64,000 nucleotides of DNA, from the NCBI GenBank assembly GCA_037074765.1, contig JBAMDO010000018.1, positions 372,001 through 436,000 of the forward strand. The letters run 5' to 3'. Under the pieces are notes generated by a model. It did not search any database. It was not told where the DNA came from and worked only from the letters and a program-made list of their open reading frames with translations. How positions within the stretch are numbered: the first letter of the stretch is position 1; each line of letters opens with the position of its first letter. This DNA is from Mansonella perstans. Taxonomy: Eukaryota; Nematoda; Chromadorea; Rhabditida; Onchocercidae. The position numbers and the translations under genes were made by a program. Shown here piece by piece: positions 27,201 through 40,239 of the stretch.

Positions 27201-30200
27201 GAAGATTACTATAAGTGTAATTGAATTGAATTGCGTTAAAGTTTTCCTAAACAATTAGTAATTCCTTCATGAATTCCATTATTCTAATATTTGCTTCTTC
27301 AGAAGTTCCATCATATCCCATTTCATCCTATAACTCACTCTACCGCATTCCATCTTATCATATTTCATCCTATCCTATCATATCCTATCCCATCCAATTT
27401 TAAACAATTTGTAACCTCTTCATTTCCCTTCAACACATCATATTTTATTTAGTCATATCCTTCCTTAATCCTATAATTTAAAACTTTTGCTCTCAGTAAA
27501 ATCCTATAATTTTTAAATTTAGAAATTTTCTGTAATTTGACACTTTCTGTAATTTGACACTAATTTAATTCCCATACAATTATGGATAACTTGGTGCAAT
27601 TTCATCAAAAAATGGCTGGAAAAAATTTGCATTTTGCTCGATTTGTTCAATTCAGAAGTAAGAAAAGTTTTAAATTTCAAATTTCAATATATGTTATTTG
27701 AAGAATAGAATTGGGAAAGAAAAAACAATAAATAAAAAAATAAAATGGTGTTGAAGAAAAAAGGAAACTAGTTAGTATGAAAACGAATTTTTTTCCATAT
27801 TTGTCTTTCTGTAATGTCACTTTGATGTAATGGTTTCATCAAGTCAGAATGAAGGAAGTGAGTTTTATATTATAATCTTCGATATTTATTTCAATTGAAG
27901 TATGAAAAGTCTGAGAGCAGGTTCTTAAGTTAGCTTACTCCCTTTTCACGTCTCCAGTCTTACTGCTCATGAATTTGAAAGAATTCAGCCGAAAATGCAA
28001 AAGTTTAATTGAAACCAATTAAAACTTATATTTAAAAAAGTTGAACTACACAAAAAACAAAATAATCAAAAAATAAATTTGAAAAAAACTTTCAAAATTT
28101 TTTCGCCAAAAACAAATATTTGTCAAAAAATGAAATCAATTTTCAATGTATAAAAAGATGAATGAAGGAAGGAATAAAAAGAAAATTATTTCAATACTTT
28201 TTTAAAAAAGCAAAATTTCGAAGTGCAAAATGACGAAACAAAGAAAGCGAAAAAATTTATTTGCACTTGGATGAATTGGGGATTCATTAAATCTTATTAG
28301 TAAAGATACCATAAATCATAAAAGGTTGCAGGAAGAGAGAGAAGGAGATTGGGAGAGAGAGACTAGTCTTTTAACATGATATGATTTCAAAACGATTTTT
28401 TATCAGAATTTTTTGTTTATATTTCAAAAAAAGGAAAAAAGACTTAGAGATAAAAGTTACTGAAAATTTTTAGAAATAAATAGATTATTTGATGGTGATG
28501 CAATTAACAAACAAGCAGTACAATAAATTTCCACTTTCATCAGTTTAAGATATTAAATTCAATGTGAAATTCCATTTGGACTACTTAAATTTAAATAAAA
28601 GATTTCAATGTAAATTTCAGTTCAGGTTTTTAAACTTGAAAGGAAGCAGTTTTTGGATGCGGATGAATGAATGGTATTTTATTGCTTCATAAAATGAAAA
28701 GTTCGAAAACAAAAGTTGAATTTTCTATTAAATTGATGCATGATATGTAAAAAAATTAATTTCTTTAAGTTTTCCAATTCAGTGATTTCTAGTATAGATT
28801 TTCAAACCAATCTTTTTATATTCTTTACCGTATATCATCAGGCTCTATAATATCAGATGACAGTTGAAGCAAAAATAAGAGCCTAACAATGTAATATAAG
28901 ATTGTTTAAATTAGTTGAAAAAAAATAATTTTTTTTCTTTTTACATCAGAAGCTCATTAGTTTGGATGCAATGATAAAGCATAAAGCTATTTAAATTAAT
29001 CAAAAAAAAAAAAAAAAACGAACGTGGCTAAAAATGTTTTCCATTAATTCACAAAATAAATATAATTTGACTGTTTTTCAATTTTTTCAACAAATTAATT
29101 AAAATTAATTACAAACAATTTTGAAATTAATGAGCAAAAAAAAAAATTTATTCCTAATCAATGAATTTCAAAATTCATATCGAAAACACTGATAAACATT
29201 TATCACATTGCAAATTTTTAAAAAAAAACTTTTTTTGAAATTAATTCAAAAAAAATTTCAAAGAAAAGAAATGGTGAAAAATGATATGAGCAAGAAAGAT
29301 TCATTGATTTATTGATTTGTTAATTAATATTACGCAAATACATTGATAAATTGGAACGATTTTAATTGATCTGATAAACCAAGAGCTGTCATCGTTGATA
29401 CCTAAAGTTAGTATTTAGGATTTATTCAGTTTAGAAAAAATGGTAATAATGCAAAATAACGTAAAACAGTATTTGTGAATTCTACTAGGGTCACAATTAA
29501 ATGCAATGGAAAAGGGGAATAGAGTGAAACGTTACGGTACGTATCATGTAGTTTAAAAAGGCAAAAATGCTGGAATATTTTCCTACATTTAGTTTTCATT
29601 ATTACATTAAATCTTTTGATGACTTACTAAATGCAAATTTTACACTTATGAACACGTACCCTTTAGGATGTGAAATTGTAAATTCACGACAATGTATTAT
29701 AAAAATAATTAGAAAAAAATAAATATTCTGTGTAATCGATGAGCAAATTTGATGACACATCTATAGATGAGAATGATAATAATCAATTTCATCATCAATC
29801 ACTATAACAGATGTAAAATTAAAAGACATCAAAAAATTTAACAAATCCACCAATGTATTTTTAAAATAGGCTATTTAGATATTATTATAAAAAGCGATTT
29901 ATAATAACGTTTCGAAAAAAAGCAATCGCATTTTCCAGACGAACTTTTTTTTCTATTTAAGCGTTCGGTTCATCTCATGAGCGTAATTTCCTGATTGTAA
30001 AAAATGATCAGGAATGAAATATTGGATAGAAGGAGCTCTATGTAGTTCAAAAGAAAAAAAGTGATAGCTTTATCCTATTCTCTCAAAATAGTCTTCTTCC
30101 TCGATCTAGTTCTTGTCCTTGCCGATATCTTTATTGGTCATGTCCTTACCGGTTTAATTAATGTTCTCACTGGATTTAATTCATGTTCTCACTTGGCAAA

Positions 30201-32578
30201 AAATCCAAATCATTCGTTCCACTTATTTGAATAATTTGCCACTGACGGTGGATTTAATTGAATTTTCAATTTTTCAATAAATTAACAGTAATTCAGGTCA
30301 AATCCATAATAACTAATTAACATTATTTCCAATATAATATGGTGAGAATTTTATTATACACGTTGAAAATTCTCAAAGGAGAAATAAAATAAACTGCACA
30401 TAAATCTAAAATTTTTATCTAAATTTTTTTTTTCTGTCTAAATTTTAATTTAAACCAGTTTTGAAAATTCCAATAAGACCATCAATTCAATGATTTACAC
30501 ACTGAAAGAAAAAAAGAGTAAGAAACTTACTTTTTGAAAGTAATCAAATTCTGTAGATGATTTCCTCACTGATGACGAAATATTGATCATATCTGAGAAA
30601 CATGATTTATTGATTTTTTTTTTTCAAAAATATTTAATTCCACCATCACTGATATGCTTTCTATAGTATTAGAAATTTTTGGGAAAAATATAAATTAGTT
30701 TCTTGCTCAATATTACATGACAACCATCAAATTAGTTTATAAAAACTTTTTTTTTGTTTTTCATTTTTAAAATGTTTTTCAAACATATTGCTTTGTGATA
30801 ATGCATTATTTTGCCAAACTTTTTTTTCAATTGAAATCACAAACTTTGCTCTTTTTTGAAAATAGGAAGAATAAATTTTGTAGTACAATAATTAATGAAT
30901 TCAAAATTCTTTAACCCAACGAAGAGATAAAGAAATAAAAAGCTCATTTCAATTTCCGTTTCATGTCATTTCTGATAAAATTCAATTTCGAATTCAATAA
31001 TTTTTTAGCTAAATAACATAGTAATTTCAGGGATACTTTTGGTAAATGATATCAGTGATCGAACAAACTATCTTTCCCAGGACCACAATTCATTAATTAC
31101 TGCTTCAATTTCATCTGTTAACATCACAATTTCTCTGCTCTTTCCCTCTCCCTCTCTCTATCTATCTTTTCATTTTCTATCTAAAAAAGAAAGCCCCCGA
31201 TCAAGTCTCCGTTTTCCAGGTTTAAATTAGATCATAAAATGTAATTAGTAATTATATGGCCATTGAATGATAATATTTTTGAAAAAAAGCGGAAAAGCAG
31301 ATTATTTGATTATATTTTAAATCATCAAAATTTATGGATTTAATCAAATAATTTGCTCGAAATTTTAAGCAAATTTCATTTCTAATAAAATTTCAATTAA
31401 AATAGATGAATGGGATTGTTGCAGCACTATCGATTACATAAATAGATGATTGCCTGTGACCGAAATTAATTAATAAACCTTAAAAATATTAGTGGATCAA
31501 ATCGAAATTTTCTGATAAATATATGTCAAAAAAGTAGTTAAAATTAGATTTTATTAATTATTTCTTGTTTTTTTTTTTTTTTTTTTTTTGAAGCTTGAGC
31601 CAATTAAAAATTATCCGAATATTAACATATCGATCATTGAATTATTATCCCTTTAAATCGATTAAATAATTGTTATTTCAATGTTTTAATTTTAGCTATT
31701 TCGATATAGTTACTTTGATTGACAGACATACTGCCATATTTCATTCAACATTAGCTCATTATTGTTCCGGAAAAAGCAACTGAATAGACAATGAAAAAGC
31801 GCTATCATTAAGGCTATGTGATTCTTTTCTGGCTATAAAACATCCCTTATTATCATAAAAATTTTTGTTTTCTTTTTTTCCTCTAATTTTTCGAACAATT
31901 CAAATTTCAAATTCTTAAAATAGTAACAAAATAACATTTAAAATTATTGCCTGCTAAAATTTTCAAAATTTAAATGAAAATTTTATTTTTTATAGCTACT
32001 CTTTTATTTTATTTAATAAATTTATGCATATTCGACTTTAAAAATTTAATTTCAAGCATTTTCAATTTGAATGAATTCTTAATAATTTGGAAATGTTAAT
32101 ACTTTTTAATCGAATAAAAAAGCGTGTGGCGCAATAAATTTATTTCCAAAAAGAAATATTTTTTTTTTTTAAATGTAAGATAATTAACTCGTTAAGTAAT
32201 AACTTCAAATGCTAAATGTTTTTCAAATATTTATTTGCAATTTGATACAAAATCCTTTTTTAATTTACCGCAACTTTCCATATCATCTTCAATTGGAAGT
32301 TCTAGCCGTTGACTGGAGTATACGGGGAATGATAATCTATAAGTAGGTATCCAAGATCGTTGCCAACATTCCGGAAGTGACATTTTGGCACTTCGATCAT
32401 CATCATCATTATCAACCATTTCCGTCAATGTTGAACTGCCGGCATCATCTTCCATCGATAAAATAGATGGCAGCGTATTTCCTAGATTTAATGGTGCCAA
32501 AGTAGAAAAATTGTTTCGGTCCGATGGAATAGTTGGAAGACGGCGACGAGTAGGAACATAACTGTTTCGCCAAACCAT
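17988..32578 (-). CDS. Globin-domain protein with long Ser-rich N terminus
   Basis: Exons in transcript order: 32578-32269, 30592-30531, 26694-26605, 21646-21606, 21189-21024, 20874-20794, 20160-20005, 19462-19271, 18930-18796, 18604-18527, 18122-17988. Every junction keeps phase, giving 481 residues. ATG at 32578 has an in-frame TGA just upstream. Roughly residues 1-290 are low-complexity, Ser-rich and probably disordered. The globin fold occupies roughly residues 300-450: the helix-E-like block KKFLNDIIRNIANFEK, then REYGVEQAH with a His placed as the proximal F8 ligand, WGFKADFF, and the H-helix ending IRDGYY followed by RQLRRNWY. No His lies 20-32 residues before F8, so the distal ligand is not His. 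This matches the diverse nematode GLB family, which binds heme for sensing or redox roles. Two introns exceed 3.8 kb. A likely 5' splice-acceptor (cis or spliced leader) lies at 32663-32665. Confidence 0.78.
21256..21329. repeat. (TA)n / (CA)n compound microsatellite
   Basis: A run of TA units followed by TATGCACA units and then CA units, in the globin intron between exons 4 and 5 (in transcript order). It produces a spurious His/Thr-rich frame. Confidence 0.9.
23088..23190. repeat. Imperfect tandem repeat of about 40 bp
   Basis: About three diverged copies of a unit built on ATTTCGAAAAA followed by ACAG or ATAG and TTATT. It lies in the long globin intron 21647-26604. Confidence 0.6.
25750..25900. 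repeat. Degenerate repeats around TATCAAATTTAATTTT
   Basis: Three spaced, diverged copies of the block TCAAATTTAATTT near 25759, 25822 and 25879, in the long globin intron. They suggest an eroded tandem array of about 60 bp. Confidence 0.45.
26221..26477. repeat. Diverged 129-bp tandem duplication in globin intron
   Basis: Copy one starts at 26221 and copy two at 26350. Both begin TAAATTTAGTTTAGTTG and end with a GACATG. They share TATGATCGCTAAT and TTAGATAAGTAAG. Substitutions and small indels show it is clearly older than the 144-bp duplication at 14381. Confidence 0.85.
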
Positions 32579-34649
32579 TTCCAACAAAATTCAATAGATT
32601 TTCCGTCCCGTTTTCGGAACAAAAAAAGAAATATCATACAACTTTTGTTGATGCAAATGAACCTGCAAAATCAGTACCTGTAAATAACGTTTTTGTTTTT
32701 AAAAAAATTCGTTTAGACCTATTATGCAATTGTGTTCACAAAGATTTATCATTAATTTTATGAAAAGATTTGTTCGATAAAATAGAACATTGGTATCTAA
32801 ATGATATTTTCTTGAATACTGCAAAAAATTGAATTAATGAGACCTTGGACTTTTGAAAATGCTAACGCAAGAAAAGGAGAAGTAAAGATAATTTTGAAGT
32901 TGTTGGATAAATAATCAGCAAATATATCTTTTCTCAATAGCAAAAATTATCTCTTTCCGACAATTGATCAATCACTTAATTGTAACAGCACTCTTAAAAT
33001 AAAGCAACGTGCAATTTAAGAAAATCTTGCTTTGTTGAAATTCGATTTTAGTGCTATTATAATTAAATGATTGATCAATTACATTTTTTGGTATTTATAA
33101 TCGGCTAAGTGTTGAAATAAAGTTGAAAATCAAAAATTCGATCGATTCAATTATAATAAAAATTTCAGAATTTTTAATTCCTAAAATGCAATTGATCAAT
33201 CCAAGCTGTGCTATATAAAAGACAACTTTAAATGCTTGATCTATTTTTGTACAAAAAATTTCAATTCAAAAAAATTTGGCACATATGATTGGCTGAGTGA
33301 GTTTATTAATTTCGTGCATCAAATAAGCGAATATTGTGGCCAGATTTTGGTTCAGTATTTACAATAAGAAATATGCAATCGCAAAAGCATTCCGAAGTTT
33401 ATATGATACCAAAAATTTTTCAATTAATAGTAAATGCAGTCACTTGGACACATGCACCTGTTCACTTGATTTATAAGGCTTTATATTAATGATTATCAGT
33501 GACAATGCTGTAAATCGACATTTTCTGCAAATCTGTAGAATAGCAATATCTGTAGAATTTTGGTCTTTGGTATTCAAAAACTGAAAGAAGAGGAAGAATT
33601 TCAATGTTCTCTTGCTTTCCATTACTGATAAGAATGATAATTTGTTCAATTACAAACTCTTTAAATTTAAATACCACAAATGTATTACATTGAGCATAAG
33701 TTTCATATTTCATTATCTCATGTTTTTTTGCTATCTAATAATATTTATTCTTTGTAACACGAGAAAATTTCCCATAATCTTGGCTCTATCTTTTATTTCC
33801 ATCTAGGCTTAATTTTTTTGTACTATCTTTGAAATATTTGCACACTTCATCTAGCTAGTATGTTTTTTGGCACTTAAAATTATTTCTGATTACTTGAAAA
33901 CCTGTACTATTAGGTATCCAAAGAACAGAGTTAGCCTGGCAGTTAGAACTTATCTTCAATATTCAGGCATTCTAAAAGTAGTTTAAGTAATACAATTTTC
34001 GGAACAGTAGTTTATTAAGTAAGGTAAGACTGTTTTTATTAAAATGATGCAATTAGGAATATTGCTTAATTTTCCGAAAATCTCAATTTCATTTTTAAAT
34101 ATAAGCAGTTGTCATTTCTCGGAAACTTCAAAACACTTATCTATGTCACCTGTTCTATCAAATAATGCTTGGGAATTTCTTTCGAATTATTTTTACACAA
34201 TTTGATACAGCTCATTTGTTTCATCCTTTAGTTTCCTGCAACTCTTAAAATTCACTGAAAAAAGTTGGCATGAAAAAAGAAAAGAAAATGGAAAATCATA
34301 AGTGTGCAATCCACAGATGACGCTTATAGCTGTTTGAAAAATTTAATTTCCGGAAAAAAAAGCTCAATAAAGAAAAAGTTTCTTAACGTCAGTGACGCCT
34401 TGCGCTATGTAAAAAAAAAAATTCAATCCAAACAATCACGCAGTAACATGCGGACAGAAATTGACGAAGATAAGAAAAGCGGAAATTTACTTATTATCAA
34501 CTGGAACCTAATTAATTATGGATGATTATAATTAAAATATTGTTTGATTTTTTTTAATTGGAAATTTGATTTTCAACAAAAGCAGCGAATGAATCGTCCC
34601 CTGTAGTATGCAACTTTTTTGAATTATGCTTGAAAATTTAGACGGGCAA

Positions 34650-34905
34650 TACTAACAATGACAATGACAAAAACAATAACGACAATGATAGCAATGAAAA
34701 CAATAGAAAAATAACAGTAATGGTAAAAATGGCAACAATAATACAACAACAGGAACAAAAACGCTAACAACAACAATTACAATGATAAACATCAGCTACA
34801 ATAATAAAAAGAACAACAATCAAAACAACATGACAATAACAATAATAAGCATCAACAACGACAATAACAACAACAATCAAAACAGCAACAACAATGACAA
34901 ACTAT
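34650..34905. repeat. Degenerate AAC/ACA triplet repeat
   Basis: About 250 bp dominated by CAA, ACA and AAT triplets with frequent substitutions. It has stops in all useful frames, so it is not a coding poly-Gln or poly-Asn tract. Confidence 0.8.
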
Positions 34906-36195
34906 CACATATGCGTTAGGCGTAAACTTGCTCTATGTTTCAAGAAATGAATAATTTACTTCTGGTTCCAGACTGGTAAATTAATGATTGCTATTTGTGA
35001 AAGAAATTGAAAATGAAAGGAAGAGACAGAAAAATAGATTGTAAAATCATAAAGGATTTTATTTCTGATAGAAATGACATTGAAAGTGAGATGAACGCGA
35101 TCAGTTATCAGTCGTAAATACCATTTACAACGCTACAGAAGAAGTCTTTATGATGAGCGATTGCTAATGACTGAAAAATGAAAGAAAATGAAGTAAATAT
35201 TGTTGACTGGACTTTTAAGTAATTCTAACAAGACATTTTGTGACGTTTTGAGCATCATGAAATTTGATTTTTATAGCTTTCTGAATAATTAAAAGCAAAA
35301 CAAATGAATGAACAAAGCTCATGCATCTTATAGATATTTGAATTTTCTAACGAATCACCAAAATGTCAATTTTTCATTTCTATTTATAGTTTACATATTA
35401 CGAAAATTCAAATTTATGCACATCTAAATTAAAAATTTCTGTTAGAATAAAACGGATGCAATTTTTTTCTTTTTTCAGCCTTGCAATTTCAATAGTTAAT
35501 TATTCCTGAAATCAAACAAATTTAAATTTTGTTTTTATTAGATTCCATATGTAGAAAAAACGAAATATGAAAAATTTTTTAAGAGGTTACAAGCCAAAAT
35601 TTTACAATTTCAACAAAGTTTTCAAATATACAGAAAATAAAGCTGACACTTTTTAAAGCGTTTAAACAGCACAAAAAAGTGCTATTTATCCTTATATGAT
35701 TGATATTTGAGATAAGATGCCATTATCCATTGACTATTAATAACATCATTTTTCCTTTCTGTGATTCAATAACAACGGAATATTAATTTGCAAAAATTCC
35801 ATCCATCCATTTTAGATAAAAAAAGAAAGCTAATATTGTCATTATTTCATCAATCTTTTTTTTTGCTATTGTAATTAAAATTTAATTCGAATATAAAAAC
35901 TAATAATTAAACGTGACTGAGATTTTCTTGATTTTTGACATTATCCTATCAATGCTATTTATTGACATTCAATCTAGCTTATTACGATGTTGTCTCCTAA
36001 AAAATTATCACTTCGGTGATTTTATTTATGAGCCATAAGTTGATCAGTTGTTTTTTATTTTTCTATTTTTCGTGGATATTAGTCAAAATATCTGATATTT
36101 TAATAAATAATAAAATAACGGATACTAATTGTTAAATATAAATAAGAGAATATATTTTAAATTGTTGAAAAATTATACAAAAATGTCATTTCTAC

Positions 36196-36337
36196 AAATA
36201 TATAGTAATAGTTCTGCAGCATTTTTCTCAATTTCGTCCTGCTGCACCATAGGAATCCTTGAAGTAACTGGAGTAGCTCTTAAATTACAGAGATCAGAAA
36301 GTGACACATTTATACTTAACCAATTTACATTTTGACG
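36196..36337 (-). other. Possible orphan coding exon
   Basis: On the minus strand an acceptor CTATCACAG precedes an open frame with balanced amino-acid use, including LRATPVTSRIPMVQQDEIEK and NAAELLLYI. It is followed by a possible donor GTAGAA at 36195-36190; if unspliced the frame stops at 36173. I do not recognise the family, and no partner exons were found within about 2 kb. It may be one exon of an unseen gene, a remnant, or chance. Confidence 0.3.
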
Positions 36338-37439
36338 CTGTGATAGTAAAAGCACTGATTATATTTAATTTAGATAGTATTTCAAGTTCACGAATTAGAA
36401 GAACACCAGATTATCAACACTTATAGCTAAAATATGACAGTAATCTATCCAGAAAATAAAATTTAATTCTTAAAACATTGGTAAAAACTATTTGATACTT
36501 GGAAAAAACGTTATATGATTAGCAATGCGCCAACATGATGCAGCGAGACAGATTTGCGTAAACTAATTTAATACTATAGTAGCTAACTTTTATTTTAATG
36601 CTTAAATTAATTTAAATGACCGATATTGACATTAATGTCATCTGAAAAATTATTGTAATTATTGATAAACTATGGGATTGGACAAAGAAACAGCTTAAAT
36701 TATAAAGAAGAATATAATTTGCGTCTGACAAATTTTATGAGATATATGAAAAAAGTTTCATCGTTTACAGCCCAGCGCAAAGTTAGTTTTCGTCATTTCT
36801 TCATTTCCCTTAATTTCCTTTTCTCTTCCGCTACTATTATCAGGTGGGCTCTAAAGAATAAGTAGGACAAGACTGTTAATTCGCTGTAAAACTGCTAAAA
36901 CGGTGCTTTTCAAAATAATAATTGCAATTATGAGTGAATGAACAAACAAATAAATCATTCAATCAATCAATCAATCAGCCAATCAATAATGAGCTTTTCC
37001 ACTTCAACCTAAGCAGTTACAGTTACGTTATATCAATAATAAGTTGTTAATTTTATCAGTTATATAAATAATAATAATTTTGTAGGTAGCACTTAAACAC
37101 AAAGATTTTGATGCAAAATTAATTTTATAAAAAAAGACTTGTTATTTTAGAATAGTCAACAGAACGAAATGAGTTTATAAGTTAATAATTGATATTGTTA
37201 AGTTTTTTCTTTATAGTAAAACTTGAAACGCTTGTAACATGAACACTATTATATTTTTTTTCTTCCTACCATAGAATAGAACGAAATTTTCACCATTTAA
37301 TGAAAAAGCGACAGATTATTTTTACATAATTTAAAGTTTATATATTTGTTTAAAAACGAATTCTGAAATTGGTTCAATTAAGAATATTTTAAAAAAAAAA
37401 AGTAATCTGAATCATATATTCATCCCATATTGATGCTTT

Positions 37440-37800
37440 TTATTATCTTCCATTGAATTCGTGGAATCTTTGAAGGCTGGATACGGGGAAGGAGAAAAGA
37501 GGGATTACCCTATGTCAATCGGGGGTGTACAATATCAATCCAAAATAACATCAAATTTCAAAGAATATGAATTATGAATCAGATTTTCATGAATCAATAT
37601 AAATATCAGATATATAGAATCACAAGTACATTTATATCTTCATTTTCCATTATCTTTCAATGAATTCACTGAAATTTTTAAAAAAAATTGATATTGTAGG
37701 GAAGAGAAGGGCAGAGGATCATCACACATTAATTCCGGAGTGTCACATATCAACCCAAAACAGCATCTCCCATATTTCCAAACAAATAAAAAGTGTATGC
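37440..37800. repeat. Two diverged direct repeats of about 160 bp
   Basis: The segments at about 37440-37600 and 37640-37800 share an ordered series of blocks: TTATCTT, TGAATTC, a purine-rich GGGAAG-like stretch, and ATCAA-CCAAAA. Between the blocks they have diverged strongly. Confidence 0.5.
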
Positions 37801-37919
37801 AAAAAAGATGCCAATGCTATTTTTGAAATTTTTGAAAAAATTAATTCTTGTTTCATATTTTAGACAAATCAATATTGCATAGTGCGTACGTTTGTATACT
37901 ACGTGCACTCGTGTTTTCA

Positions 37920-40236
37920 GTTTTTCTTTTTCAATATTTTTTGTTCTTAATTACAAAAATTCTTTTCGTTCTGTTATGAGTTTCTGTCTCTTTCTCTTTC
38001 TAGCTCATTTTCCGGCTCTTACGGACTTTTTTTTTTTGGCTCAATGAATTTGTGATATAAAATTTTTTTTATGGGTTAAAGTATTTAGCAACAACTGACA
38101 AAGTAATAAATTTCTCTTTTTCTTTATTAGCAGATTATAGAATAATTTTGAGTTTTCGAAAAAAAATTAACTTTTGAGTGAAATTGGATGCAAAAAAATT
38201 CGAAATAATCAAATTTCAAAATCCTTATCGATTTTTCTAAAAAAATTTGACCCATTTTGATATGGTCCTTTCATTTCGATACTTTGAATAATTCGAGTGT
38301 TTTCATAATAAAGAAAAATTTCTAATTATTACAATTAATATAATGCATAAGTAGTATTAAGAGGGATGATTCTTAGGTATAAATGTTTAGAAGAAGTGAA
38401 AACAATAACTATTACATTATTGACAAAAGTTAAAACTAACTTTAAAACACGAATTCAACTTTTGAATGTTTGAAAATTTCAATTTGAAAGATCTTTATTG
38501 AATTAATTAGTATTGACAGATAACTAATCTCTTAGCTTATTTTCATCTCTCATTTAACTGAAATTTATTTTTAGTTGATTTGTTTTTACTATTTCGTTAT
38601 TTAACTATTGTAAAATTGAAAATTTTCCTGCCGCTAACAACTTTTGCATCATTGCTTTTAAAATTCGAACAGAAAAGGCTTTTTTTTTAAAATACATTAC
38701 TGAAAGTATTGCTATCAACATTAATTAATTAAAATGACAATTAAAATTGACAGTTTTCTTAGTTGCATTAAATATCGTTATTAATAACAAGCGTAATAGT
38801 AAACGATCAATAAAATTTATGAATAATCATTATTTACCGGATAATGAAAAAAAAATTAAAATTGAATTTCGGATCGAAAAGAGCTTTTATTATTGATAAT
38901 AGCGCTTTTGGATTTCGCTTAATGTTATCACGCTGCTCAAATAATAACGAGGACTAGCGAATGTGTGATGAATAAGTGGTAAAAGAAAGAAAAAAAAAAT
39001 TGAAAAAAAATAGAAAATAAAAAAAGAATTGATTAAATAAGAAAAGAATGAATGATTTATTACTATACCATCTAATTTAGCACAAATATTATCATTATGT
39101 AATCCTTGGTCACTGAGCAAATATTATCTTTAATTACATTACAGTACGTGACTTATGCGGATGTTAATCATTATCACATGCTTATGATAATTATTACTTT
39201 CATTAACTCAGAAAATAAAGTTGAATTGTATTATCATTTAATCATTTACCGCTTTTAAAAGAGATAGATGATTAAGTGTTAAACAAAAAACAAAAGAACA
39301 TTCCTTGTATGATATTTGCAATAATGAAAGTGATAACAGAGATAAAATATGTTACCTATCAGCGTAAGTACAACCTACTTTATTTACTTGGACAAAAACT
39401 AAGAATATTGAAAAAAAATTCATTTATACACTTCAATAGTGCATTTTTAAAATGGACTAGCTGCCGACTTCAATCAAAAAATTATTTATTCATTCAAAAT
39501 TTGGCTGAGTACAAAAGAAATCTCTTTATTTTTCCCCTTCGTTGCATTTCACAAAGAAATTGACTTTAAAAAAAAAAGAAATATTCATATTTGAAAAAAA
39601 AAAACGAAGTTTATTATTCAACATATTGCAAACATGTTTTGAGAAACTGTGAATAATCCTTCTGAACTATCAGAACAAAATTAGGTATTATTCTTTCACA
39701 ACATTAAAATTACAACAAGTTTAACTTAACTTATTTTCAATGACATTTCTGAATTATAATATCAGAAGAAACAAATTTGATTATAAATTCTTCAAACTGA
39801 ACAGAAACAAGCATGAAGTTATACAAAAATGAACAATTCTATAACAAGTTCGGATTTGAAGAAATCCAAGCTATGCTGCAAGAAAATTTATTTTTCAGGT
39901 TATAAAACTTTAACATCAATGAAGGGAGAAAAAGTAAAGAAAATCAGCAATATTTTAATCCTATAACTGAATGATAAGCGATTTTTTTTCGATGATAAGC
40001 GATCTTTTTTCGTTTAAATGTTAACAAAACAAGAATAATAATTCAAGCGTCAGAAAAGAATAATTATTCAAAAACTTTCTAATCAATACATGTACTTGGC
40101 GTAATTATTTTGTGGTCTTTTAATTTTCTCGAAATTTTTCGCAATCATATCATGTAGTGTGGCAAAGTGATTGTGCATTTTGGTTAGTACAAGGCGAATA
40201 TTGATGATTGCTTCTCCTCTGTACTCAGAATTGCTC
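37920..40236. repeat. Older copy of PSME3 3' end and flank
   Basis: This segment matches 42281-43755 in the same order and orientation with many substitutions and indels. Paired landmarks are the TTTTTCTTTTTCAATA start, the GATATTAATCATTAT-like block at about 39160 versus 42630, the ATGTTACCTATYAG block at 39350 versus 42812, the ATAATCCTTCT block at 39650 versus 43110, and the terminal exon at 40083 versus 43592. About 0.9 kb at 38220-39130 has no counterpart in the other copy. Confidence 0.8.
40083..40236 (-). pseudogene. Truncated duplicate of the PSME3 terminal exon
   Basis: The minus-strand frame still encodes about 40 residues matching the end of PSME3 (shared INIRLVLT, NHFATLHDMI, KNFEKIK) with 8 differences, and ends at a TAA in the equivalent place. 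Matching stops abruptly at about 40236, in the middle of the exon, where the LINE remnant begins. The acceptor and all upstream exons are missing. The surviving frame has no internal stop. Confidence 0.85.
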
Positions 40237-40239
40237 GAC

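Larger units (their letters stand above)
32579..40082. other. Gene-poor interval with repeats
   Basis: This lies upstream of the globin gene and downstream of the duplicated PSME3 tail. It contains one possible orphan exon (36196-36337, minus), an AAC-rich triplet array, an AATC repeat near 36955, two diverged direct repeats at about 37440-37800, and from about 37920 the old duplicate of PSME3 3' flanking DNA. No complete gene was recognised. Confidence 0.6.

Noticed and set aside
34304..34525. 73-residue plus-strand frame rich in Lys and Ser
   Set aside because: It has no ATG in frame at a useful position, no partner exon and no recognisable family. It could be a fragment, but support is too thin to list.
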